From Anabaena sp. WA102 (GTDB taxonomy: Bacteria; Cyanobacteriota; Cyanobacteriia; Cyanobacteriales; Nostocaceae), in contig NZ_CP011457.1 in NCBI RefSeq assembly GCF_001277295.1, positions 12,598 to 76,597 on the forward strand: 64,000 nt of DNA, read 5' to 3'. This document shows positions 45,245-52,171 of this stretch, piece by piece. Positions within the stretch are counted from its first letter, which is position 1, and each line of letters opens with the position of its first letter. The translations under genes and the position numbers were made by a program. The notes below the pieces were generated by a model. That model saw nothing but the letters and a program-made list of their open reading frames with translations. It did no database searches and was not told the DNA's origin.

Positions 45245-46192
45245 CTATTGTTGACTGTCTGGTAATGCCAACTTAGTAGGTGCTGGTAACAAAGCCTTGA
45301 CGGTTTCATCAAAGCCTAAGCTAGTATCATACTTTTCCAACACCGCAGACATTTTAGTTCTTGTTCCCATAAACAAAGCTGGGAAGTTTTCTTCATCGGG
45401 GTGAATGTAAGTCCCTACTTTGCAGCAGAATGACCGATTTTTACCTTCACCTTCCTTAACACCTTTAAACTCCACATCAACAACACACAATGACCGCCAT
45501 CTATCATCTTTACCACTGGGTTTCTTGTTCAGCATTCTCGCAAATGTTAATTCAGCTTGAGAGTAATACTGTTCCAAAGCTTCTCGTAAACTCCACAGCG
45601 ATACATTCTTGAATCTGATTCTAATTGGAGTTTCATGGAGAAAATTGTTGGCATTATCTAGAAACATTATTAAATGCTCTGAAACTGCACTCATCATTTT
45701 CTTGTCAATTTCTTCAGAATATTCGTCGTACCAACCAATCATTATTCCTTCTAATTCTCGGTTATCTTTCAAATCAGTTTTATATCTCAAATAGGGACGC
45801 ACATTACCCAAGATTATCATTCTAGCATTGGTAATAAATAATCCTTTCTCAACACCACCTGATAAATCCTTTTCAACTATTTCGGGAGTTCCAAACCATC
45901 CAGCTTTTGCTAAACTCTTTTCAGGAATGAATAACCCGGCTGTTTCCTCATTGATGACAATTCCATAAGGAAATCGCTTGGGTCTTACATAATTAAACTC
46001 TTCTCCCATTACCGCAGGGTCAATCTCAAATTCTGCACTAACATCTACTTCTTGATTATCAAGATTCTCGGTAACTTCATCAACTGTTTTTTCAGTATTA
46101 TCAGTCATTTCATTAACTCCATTTTGAACATTATCAACAGTCATTTTATTAACTCCATTTTCAACATTGTTAGCGGTTCTTTTTCTAGTCAT
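45245..46192 (-). CDS. Hypothetical cassette protein (about 315 aa), DUF5895-like
   Basis: The largest array protein. The N-terminal 50 residues are acidic and repetitive (two tandem copies of a VxNGVNxMT unit), then comes a folded region starting FNYVRPKRFPYGIVINEETAGLFI. It reminds me of the cyanobacterial plasmid family DUF5895, but I cannot confirm this. The later segment WRSLCVVDVEFKGVKEG and FCCKVGTYIHPDEENF looks beta-rich. Start at 46192 (MTRKRTANN) or two codons earlier. Box at 46249-46256, about 56 nt upstream, the longest spacing. Confidence 0.6.
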   Translation of the reverse strand: MTRKRTANNVENGVNKMTVDNVQNGVNEMTDNTEKTVDEVTENLDNQEVDVSAEFEIDPAVMGEEFNYVRPKRFPYGIVINEETAGLFIPEKSLAKAGWFGTPEIVEKDLSGGVEKGLFITNARMIILGNVRPYLRYKTDLKDNRELEGIMIGWYDEYSEEIDKKMMSAVSEHLIMFLDNANNFLHETPIRIRFKNVSLWSLREALEQYYSQAELTFARMLNKKPSGKDDRWRSLCVVDVEFKGVKEGEGKNRSFCCKVGTYIHPDEENFPALFMGTRTKMSAVLEKYDTSLGFDETVKALLPAPTKLALPDSQQ

Positions 46193-46289
46193 AATCAAAA
46201 TTGAAAGACATTAACATCATTTAGTTTCATAGAAACCAACATCAAAAAGCGATAGCATTAGAGACAAGGTTTCCCCTATCTCCCAACTA

Positions 46290-46745
46290 TTACGTCAATA
46301 AATTCACCGATGTATCCACCAAAGCATGACCACTATTATCAATCAGTGTTTTCATCCGTTCTTCGAGTCCTGGTTTTCCCCGAACTCCCGAAAATGAATA
46401 ATCAAAACATTCATGTTCACCTTCAACTAAATTAAAACTAATGGTGGTGATTACTCCACATAATTCCAGTTCTGATTCAACTTGTTTTCTGTATTGTAAC
46501 CAAGGATTCAAAGCATCAATAGTCCCATTATTCAGCAGTGCATAACACCAATTACTCTGCATATCAAGAAACGTTATTTGCACCCAATTCTGTGCAGGTA
46601 AATGGGCAAATGGTTTACCATAAACTGGTTGTGATGCCCATAATATAATCATCTTCAAAGTTGCACCAATGTCACTCAATTCCTTGCCAACTTCCAGGTA
46701 AACTTTCCCTGTTTTACGATTAAATCTATATCGTCTTAATTCCAT
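46290..46745 (-). CDS. Hypothetical cassette protein (151 aa)
   Basis: Starts MELRRYRFNRKTGKVYLEVG; box at 46777-46784, 31 nt upstream. Beta-rich, with VQITFLDMQSNWCYALLNNG. No family recognised. Confidence 0.6.
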   Translation of the reverse strand: MELRRYRFNRKTGKVYLEVGKELSDIGATLKMIILWASQPVYGKPFAHLPAQNWVQITFLDMQSNWCYALLNNGTIDALNPWLQYRKQVESELELCGVITTISFNLVEGEHECFDYSFSGVRGKPGLEERMKTLIDNSGHALVDTSVNLLT

Positions 46746-46786
46746 TGTGTCACATTGAAATCACCAATACTACAAAGCGATAGCAT

Positions 46787-47245
46787 TCAATCGTTCAAAA
46801 ACACCGATAAATTGGGGTCTAAATACAATGTTGATTCCCGGTGTTCGTGGTATTGTCGTTTGAGATTGGTAATGCGGCGATCGCTCAATAATCTATCCCG
46901 TTGTTTCTCCAATAATTCAATCTGTCCCTGAAGGTCTTCAATCTGAGATTCAATCTCTGCAATTTGTTCAGAATTTTTATTAGCTAATTCCCCAGTAATT
47001 CGGTGAATATCCTCATCTAATCTGGCTAATTTGGTATCTTCTTTATTAGTAGAAAACTTTTTCCTGAAAACTAAAACAATTCTGCCATCTTTGTTGTTAT
47101 AAACCGCCTTGTTTTTAGCAGTTGCAACGATTTCAAGAGCTTCAGAAATAGCATCTGGCATCACCACCTCAATTTCTGCTGAGATTTTATTAACGGAATT
47201 TCGCAGACTCAATAACAAATCCAGTGCTTTATGTGATTTATTCAT
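46787..47245 (-). CDS. Hypothetical coiled-coil cassette protein (152 aa)
   Basis: An N-terminal globular part, then a coiled coil (about 80-130: LARLDEDIHRITGELANKN and LQGQIELLEKQRDRLL) and a short tail. There is no box in the 51-base gap upstream, so it is probably cotranscribed with the 67-residue gene before it. No family recognised. Confidence 0.6.
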   Translation of the reverse strand: MNKSHKALDLLLSLRNSVNKISAEIEVVMPDAISEALEIVATAKNKAVYNNKDGRIVLVFRKKFSTNKEDTKLARLDEDIHRITGELANKNSEQIAEIESQIEDLQGQIELLEKQRDRLLSDRRITNLKRQYHEHRESTLYLDPNLSVFLND

Positions 47246-47296
47246 GGTAATATTGAGAGTAAATGACCAGTGTTTTCACACCAGTCACTTTGTTTA

Positions 47297-47500
47297 CTAT
47301 TGGTTGATAGATTCTTGTTCTTGTGATAGAATTGAAGTTAAGGTTTCTACATCAAAATCTAATAACCCCTTGGCACTTTGTTGAAATAGTTTGAACTTTT
47401 GCAGTGCATAATCTGAACTAACAAACCCGGTTCTTTCCAGGAATTGTTCATAATTCATTTTCCAATATGCACGGGATAAACTTTCTAGAAATTCATTCAT
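47297..47500 (-). CDS. Hypothetical cassette protein (67 aa)
   Basis: Starts MNEFLESLSRAYWKMNYEQF. Helical. Box at 47533-47540, 32 nt upstream, likely serving this gene and the coiled-coil gene downstream. Function unknown. Confidence 0.55.
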   Translation of the reverse strand: MNEFLESLSRAYWKMNYEQFLERTGFVSSDYALQKFKLFQQSAKGLLDFDVETLTSILSQEQESINQ

Positions 47501-47545
47501 TGGTTAATACCAAAAACAACAACACCACTAAGCGATAGCATTAAC

Positions 47546-47872
47546 TCATCTCAATCTCACTATCCTTTTATCCAGTGAATGTTGTCGAGATACCTGATTA
47601 AATACTTTGCGGATATCTGTAATTCTCAGATTCTTGTAACTGGTAGTCCCAATACCCAATCGTTCCCACACACCAATTTGCTGGAAATAAACGCAGAGAT
47701 AATATCCATAATCAGGCCATATTAATATTGGACATTGAATGCCTGTATAATAAGGTTGAAACTCCCGCACGGGTTTACCTAAATCCTTGAGACTACCCTT
47801 ATTGATTAGCCAGAAATCTGCGTCTGCAAAATCATTTTTGACAATCCAATTAAAACAAGACTTATTTTCCAT
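47546..47872 (-). CDS. Hypothetical cassette protein (108 aa)
   Basis: Starts MENKSCFNWIVKNDFADADF. Aromatic-rich, beta-like (YYLCVYFQQIGVWERLGIG). Box variant GCGATAGT at 47901-47908, 28 nt upstream. No family recognised. Confidence 0.6.
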   Translation of the reverse strand: MENKSCFNWIVKNDFADADFWLINKGSLKDLGKPVREFQPYYTGIQCPILIWPDYGYYLCVYFQQIGVWERLGIGTTSYKNLRITDIRKVFNQVSRQHSLDKRIVRLR

Positions 47873-47910
47873 TGCTTCCCAAAACTCAGCAGAATCGGGA
47901 AGCGATAGTG

Positions 47911-48393
47911 TTAGAATAAACTTAGTTGCTGGGGTTCAATAACTTTGATTTCTAAAGTTCGGGGATTAAATTGAATGATGAGAATATTTTTAACAGTCGC
48001 TAAATTCACACTCAACGCTGTCCCCCCAGTCAACCGTCCATCATAAACAGCCAGACACAAATCAGAATATTTAACCATCCATTGATCACGGGCTTGCATG
48101 ACACCAGGGGCGTATTCTGGATAAAGGACAATCTTGTTGGATGCAGACTTCAGGAGTTCTTTGTATTTAACTTTCTGTTGCAGACTCCATAATCTGTCCT
48201 GATCTTTACAAGGAATCACCGCAGTCCAATTAAGTTTTCGTTTAATTAACACCTCAGCAGCTAATTGGTCAGTTCCTAAAGCCATACCATTGAGAAACTC
48301 TGTCACCCCTCGTTTTAAAGCAATATCAATTAATTGGTTAATGGGGTCTTTAATATCATCAATGTTCCGGTGTCCAGTGAAAAACGCTTTCAT
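47911..48393 (-). CDS. SLOG-superfamily YpsA/DUF1273-like protein
   Basis: About 160 residues. MKAFFTGHRN at the start, FLNGMALGTDQLAAEVL and the closing YDGRLTGGTALSVNLA are the YpsA/SLOG signature, a Rossmann-like nucleotide-binding fold related to DprA. The open frame extends into the leader, but the ATG at 48393 gives the family-typical N-terminus. Box at 48423-48430, 29 nt upstream. SLOG proteins are proposed nucleotide-ligand sensors or hydrolases, some in conflict systems. Confidence 0.8.
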   Translation of the reverse strand: MKAFFTGHRNIDDIKDPINQLIDIALKRGVTEFLNGMALGTDQLAAEVLIKRKLNWTAVIPCKDQDRLWSLQQKVKYKELLKSASNKIVLYPEYAPGVMQARDQWMVKYSDLCLAVYDGRLTGGTALSVNLATVKNILIIQFNPRTLEIKVIEPQQLSLF

Positions 48394-48436
48394 AATGCTT
48401 GCATAAACAACACTACAAATAAGCGATAGCAATTAA

Positions 48437-48462
48437 TAAAAGTCCCTAGATAAACTAGAGAC
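48437..48462 (-). terminator. Rho-independent terminator
   Basis: Minus strand: AGTCTCTAG / CTAGGGACT stem followed by TTTT, right after the 48471-48761 gene and just before the box at 48423-48430. Confidence 0.75.
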
Positions 48463-48470
48463 TATTCAAA

Positions 48471-48761
48471 TTATTCTATGTCATGTAATTCTTGAGCTTC
48501 CTGAATAGATTTAATAGTGCTTTCCAGAAGTTTGTTAATCAATTCAATTCGTGTTTGATATGGTATCATGGGATTATCCAGGTTTTCTATTTGGAACTTC
48601 ACTGCTAAAGTATTGTTAAGAGCGATCGCTAAATTATTTCGCATTTCATTATCCCGCTTTTCGTATTCCTGAACCTCTGCTAACTCCCAATCTTCTGGTT
48701 CATATTTTGTTACAGAAACAGGCATTCCATGAGCTTCGTATTCTTCAGTATATTGTGACAT
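48471..48761 (-). CDS. Hypothetical cassette protein (96 aa)
   Basis: Starts MSQYTEEYEAHGMPVSVTKY. The C-terminal two-thirds is helical and acidic. Box at 48793-48800, 31 nt upstream. No family recognised. Confidence 0.6.
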   Translation of the reverse strand: MSQYTEEYEAHGMPVSVTKYEPEDWELAEVQEYEKRDNEMRNNLAIALNNTLAVKFQIENLDNPMIPYQTRIELINKLLESTIKSIQEAQELHDIE

Positions 48762-48806
48762 AATGATATTACAAAAACATCATCGTCAACAAGCGATAGC
48801 ATTAAA

Positions 48807-48834
48807 TAACCCCAATCTTGTTAGACTGAGGTTA
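48807..48834 (-). terminator. Terminator-like hairpin
   Basis: Minus strand: AACCTCAGTC / GATTGGGGTT stem then TATTTAA, between the 48846 gene end and the box at 48793-48800. Confidence 0.6.
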
Positions 48835-48845
48835 ATAAGTACAAA

Positions 48846-49289
48846 TTAATCATCTCTGAAAGAATTAAATAACGCTTTTTCAACATCATTTCTACTTTCA
48901 ATTTCACCCAATTTCGCTAATGCAGCATCTAAACTCTGATAAGTAGCACAACAATAGAGATGACGCTTTTCAAATATCCCATAATAGCCGGTGATACCTT
49001 GAGCTTTACCTGCTCTAGTGATATCTGTACACCACTTCACATAAATGCGATTACCAACAGTAGCTAATTCTCGTTTAACGAACTCCTTTTGCTTGAGTTG
49101 TTCGCCGATTTCTTTAACTTCTGTGATAACTTCTTCACGGGTCTTAGACCACCAATGACAATCTTCACTCTTCACCAAAATGTCATCAATATATATTTCA
49201 TAAGCCCATGCGTCTTGACGCATAGATTCACGATAATATTGACGGAGATTGCGAATACTGCCTTGGATTTCAGGGGCTTGATAAAACAT
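48846..49289 (-). CDS. Hypothetical cassette protein (147 aa)
   Basis: The start at 49289 (MFYQAPEIQGSIRNLRQYY) lies 31 nt from the box at 49321-49328; the open frame runs through the box (read as GGAIADRGR), an artefact. The leader is GGGGGCGTTGTTTTTTGGTA with no Shine-Dalgarno. Mixed alpha/beta, with IYVKWCTDITRAGKAQGITGYYGIFE. No family recognised. Confidence 0.62.
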   Translation of the reverse strand: MFYQAPEIQGSIRNLRQYYRESMRQDAWAYEIYIDDILVKSEDCHWWSKTREEVITEVKEIGEQLKQKEFVKRELATVGNRIYVKWCTDITRAGKAQGITGYYGIFEKRHLYCCATYQSLDAALAKLGEIESRNDVEKALFNSFRDD

Positions 49290-49349
49290 GATAAATACCA
49301 AAAAACAACGCCCCCTGTCAGCGATAGCGCCCCCACAAATTAATTTACT

Positions 49350-49379
49350 TAACTCCAATATATTGCTAAACTGGAGTTA
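49350..49379 (-). terminator. Terminator-like hairpin
   Basis: Minus strand: TAACTCCAG / TTGGAGTTA stem with a loop, after the 2OG-oxygenase-like gene; the U-tract is weak. Confidence 0.5.
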
Positions 49380-49392
49380 TTTATTTTTGTAA

Positions 49393-49899
49393 TTAAACTA
49401 CTGGATGATAACCTTTCTCTTGATTCAACTGCCAAAGATTGATACTAAATCTTTCATTACTCAAAATTTTAGTTACACCATGAAGTTTCTTACAATTAAA
49501 CGCGATGATATCACCATCATTTAATTGATATTCCTTACCATCATAGTGAAATACACAACTACCAAGATTCACAGTTCTAGCGATCGCTCTGGAATAACCA
49601 TGATCTCGATGTTCTTTAATCAATCCTGTACTATGAATACCATTGATATTACCACCGAAAGTTAGTAAACCGATATTAGTTCCGGGATAAACTCGTTGAC
49701 AGAAATTCCAAAGTCTATCATTATGATAACTTTTAGTAATTTTGCCATTACTAAGATTACACTCATGAAATAACCAAAGTCTATATCTACCTTTAGCATA
49801 GTTACTAACATCACTAGTCATTAAACTTGTAGTTTCTCTACAAAAACTTCTTAAGTCAGCTAAAGTTTCAGATTTGACTTTACTAATTAGTTTTATCAT
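49393..49899 (-). CDS. 2OG-Fe(II) oxygenase-like protein
   Basis: About 168 residues. The double-stranded beta-helix core shows the iron ligands H-x-D in LIKEHRDHGYS and a distal His in FNCKKLHGVTKI, followed by a likely 2-oxoglutarate-binding Arg in NERFSINLW. DGDIIAF lies in the usual strand. Such small enzymes hydroxylate or demethylate protein or nucleic acid in phage and plasmid contexts. Start at 49899 (MIKLISKVK); box at 49930-49937, 30 nt upstream. Confidence 0.75.
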   Translation of the reverse strand: MIKLISKVKSETLADLRSFCRETTSLMTSDVSNYAKGRYRLWLFHECNLSNGKITKSYHNDRLWNFCQRVYPGTNIGLLTFGGNINGIHSTGLIKEHRDHGYSRAIARTVNLGSCVFHYDGKEYQLNDGDIIAFNCKKLHGVTKILSNERFSINLWQLNQEKGYHPVV

Positions 49900-49960
49900 G
49901 ATTAATTTCCAAAAAATCATCCCCTTTGCGCGATAGCGCCCCCACGGATAAATGGACAAT

Positions 49961-49994
49961 AAAAAATCCTAACTCTCAAATGAAAGCTAGGATT
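49961..49994 (-). terminator. Rho-independent terminator
   Basis: Minus strand: AATCCTAGCTTTC / GAGAGTTAGGATT stem followed by TTTTT, after the 50002-50340 gene. Confidence 0.8.
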
Positions 49995-50001
49995 GATATT
50001 G

Positions 50002-50340
50002 TTAAACTCGTTTAATAAATTGACCTATTTTCAAATAATCAATTTCTTCACCATCTTCATCAATAACCACAAAATGATGAAATATTGTGGAACGAGTGAT
50101 TTTGATAACTTCACAAACACCACAACCAGAAATCTTGTATTTACCTCCTATTTCAATGCAATCACCATTTTCACATATTGGTAACTCACATTCAAAAGGA
50201 TCATAACCATCACCAAAATAAGGGTTATAATAATGAGGCATTCCCCCAATCATTGCAGTTCTTGAACATTTAGGTAAATCAAATTCTTGGGCAATTACAG
50301 CATATTCTTCAGGGGTTAACCTTGTAAAATAAGTCAACAT
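50002..50340 (-). CDS. Hypothetical cassette protein (112 aa)
   Basis: Starts MLTYFTRLTPEEYAVIAQEF. The middle has several Cys (PICENGDC and SGCGVC) that could bind metal, then a beta-rich end (FHHFVVIDEDGEEIDYLKI). Box at 50372-50379, 31 nt upstream, with a leader nearly identical to those of the 49289 and 50935 starts. No family recognised. Confidence 0.6.
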   Translation of the reverse strand: MLTYFTRLTPEEYAVIAQEFDLPKCSRTAMIGGMPHYYNPYFGDGYDPFECELPICENGDCIEIGGKYKISGCGVCEVIKITRSTIFHHFVVIDEDGEEIDYLKIGQFIKRV

Positions 50341-50495
50341 AACAAATACTAAAAAACAACGCCCCCTTTCCGCGATAGCGCCCCAACGAGTAAACTATCG
50401 GTAACATTGAGCGCAGCGATTCTAAGTTAAGTTTGCAAAGACTAGCCCTGGACTGCTTGCAGGACACGGCGGTATTGGCTCAACGAATCTGTTAT

Positions 50496-50530
50496 AAAAA
50501 AAGCCAGTATCCCCAATGAGAATACTAGCT
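50496..50530 (-). terminator. Rho-independent terminator
   Basis: Minus strand: AGCTAGTATTCTC / GGGATACTGGCT stem followed by seven T residues, after the 50543-50935 gene. The next 115 bases to the box at 50372 hold only a Nostoc-type dispersed repeat. Confidence 0.8.
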
Positions 50531-50542
50531 TATGCTTATGAA

Positions 50543-50935
50543 CTAAACTTGAGTTAATAACCATTCAATACAACATTTTATCAACTCTGCATGAGAGCGC
50601 TCGCTAATGTAAATCAACTTCACATTCTCATGTTGTTTTGCAAATTCAACAATCTGCATGAGATGTTTGAAATACATTCCACGATACCAACGCGGTTCTG
50701 TTCCCCAAACTTTCAATTTACCTTCTTGATAACGGGAAAGATACTGTTGAATTTCTTTCCAGAAAATAGCTTTTTGTTGTTCAATAGTGTAATCATATCT
50801 CCACAGATAAGAACTACCGAGAACATCATAATCTTCAGTCCAACCTTCACTGACATTGAAAACCTTGTTACTGAGTCTGAAGCGGGTTTTTTCAACTTGA
50901 CAGATTTGGGGATTGAACTGTTCAATAATAATCAT
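50543..50935 (-). CDS. Hypothetical cassette protein (130 aa)
   Basis: Starts MIIIEQFNPQICQVEKTRFR. Ends with a helical segment IVEFAKQHENVKLIYISERSHAELIKCCIEWLL resembling the second half of a Rossmann-like fold. Box at 50968-50975, 32 nt upstream. No family recognised. Confidence 0.62.
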   Translation of the reverse strand: MIIIEQFNPQICQVEKTRFRLSNKVFNVSEGWTEDYDVLGSSYLWRYDYTIEQQKAIFWKEIQQYLSRYQEGKLKVWGTEPRWYRGMYFKHLMQIVEFAKQHENVKLIYISERSHAELIKCCIEWLLTQV

Positions 50936-50995
50936 AACGAATACCGAAAAAACAACGCCCCCTCCCCGCGATAGCGCCCTAATGAGTAAACATAC

Positions 50996-51023
50996 AAAAA
51001 GTCCTAACTGTGGAGTCAGGACT
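50996..51023 (-). terminator. Rho-independent terminator
   Basis: Minus strand: AGTCCTGACTCC / AGTTAGGACT stem with a 4-5 base loop followed by TTTTTG, after the 51030-51335 gene. Confidence 0.8.
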
Positions 51024-51029
51024 AATAAA

Positions 51030-51335
51030 CTAAATCTGAGCTAAGATATTACCAACTTCATCATATTCACAGTTACGATTTACTGGGTAATCTTCACTTT
51101 CACTGTTGGTATGATCCAGAAAATGATGTTTACCATGATAATAATTACCCACAAATAACTCACATCTATGATGGTATAATACACACTGTTGGTTAGTTAA
51201 GTGGGGTTGAATATGCTCACGTTCAAAACAAATTTGTTCAGTGAGTTTATTAAAGTCAATACCATTTTTATCACTTTTATCACTGGGTTTTTCGGGTAAA
51301 CCGCTACCAAATTTACTGGGGATGTTAATTGCCAT
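51030..51335 (-). CDS. Hypothetical His/Cys-rich cassette protein (101 aa)
   Basis: Starts MAINIPSKFGSGLPEKPSDK, sharing MAINIxSK with the next gene. The centre is His/Cys-rich (EREHIQPHLTNQQCVLYHHRCEL and HGKHHFLDH), suggesting metal binding. Has a Shine-Dalgarno (GAGGAATT). Box variant GTTATCAC at 51368-51375, 32 nt upstream. Confidence 0.58.
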   Translation of the reverse strand: MAINIPSKFGSGLPEKPSDKSDKNGIDFNKLTEQICFEREHIQPHLTNQQCVLYHHRCELFVGNYYHGKHHFLDHTNSESEDYPVNRNCEYDEVGNILAQI

Positions 51336-51378
51336 AATTCCTCATGTTAGATAATCAAAAACGCCAAGTGATAACATT

Positions 51379-51414
51379 AAAAAAAAGCCCTAATCCCCAA
51401 AGGAGACTAGGACT
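51379..51414 (-). terminator. Rho-independent terminator
   Basis: Minus strand: AGTCCTAGTCTCC / GGGATTAGGGCT stem followed by eight T residues that run directly into the box variant at 51368-51375. Confidence 0.82.
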
Positions 51415-51423
51415 GTAAACTAA

Positions 51424-51780
51424 TTAGTATGGAATGTTATCTGGTTGATTACCTTCAACATAATCAACACTGGCAGGTTCGTTATTAAAACTAGCTGGTT
51501 CATTACCAATACCAGTAGCTCGATTACGTTTCTGATAATATCTGGTTCTTTCACCAAGCAAATCATCTACGGTATAACCTAAATCTGCAATGAACTTGTC
51601 AAACTTGGCTTGGTTCATCTTATGAATCTCATGAGTTAACCATTCTGCTTCAAAGATTTTATAACCTTCCTCACCTTTAACACGATTATCAATCTTGTAC
51701 TGTTCCCAAGCCAAAACTCGAATTCCATCCTTGAGTTGAGAAAGTTTCTTGTCAGCTTTGGAAAGAATGTTGATAGCCAT
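51424..51780 (-). CDS. Hypothetical cassette protein (118 aa)
   Basis: The start at 51780 (MAINILSKADKKLSQLKDGI) is 31 nt from the box at 51812-51819. Helical first two-thirds, then an Asn/Pro-rich tail with the repeated NEPASxxxEPAS motif. First gene of the array in its transcription direction. Confidence 0.6.
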   Translation of the reverse strand: MAINILSKADKKLSQLKDGIRVLAWEQYKIDNRVKGEEGYKIFEAEWLTHEIHKMNQAKFDKFIADLGYTVDDLLGERTRYYQKRNRATGIGNEPASFNNEPASVDYVEGNQPDNIPY

Positions 51781-51819
51781 AACAAAACCTCGAAAACAAC
51801 GCCCCCTCTGCGCGATAGC

Positions 51820-52096
51820 GCCCCTACCGATAACTTCCGGGTAACTCAAGACTATGGCTTACGCCACGCTGCGCTATCAATGCCAATAGGGGGCTGATTA
51901 CCTATGTTTACAATGCTGATAATATTGATAATGCTTCGGGGTTCTCAAGTGAATGAGCGATCGCCAGGAGCATTATTAATTATACTAAATTTTGTAGTAT
52001 ATAAATCTCAGACAATATCATACTATTGACAACAAAATTAATGGTATCATAAAGAAGTTGGGGATTTATTATAAATCCCAAAAACCGGTGGCAAAT
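51820..52096. other. Gene-free stretch upstream of the array and of the Rpn gene
   Basis: About 280 bases between the divergent first array gene and the split Rpn nuclease gene. It contains a HIP1 octamer GCGATCGC near 51957 and a Nostoc-type dispersed repeat (CTTACGCCACGCTGCGCTATC, about 51857). I see no gene. Promoters for both directions are expected here. Confidence 0.4.
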
Positions 52097-52171
52097 ATGA
52101 CAGAAGCAACAGCGAACTATGATCAAACATGGAAAGAAGCTATAGGGGAATATTTGGAATTATTCTTACAA

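Noticed and set aside
42466..51819. GCGATAGC boxes as ordinary HIP1 sites
   Set aside because: HIP1 is GCGATCGC and is scattered inside genes; the boxes differ by one base and sit in intergenic leaders at a fixed distance from the ATG.
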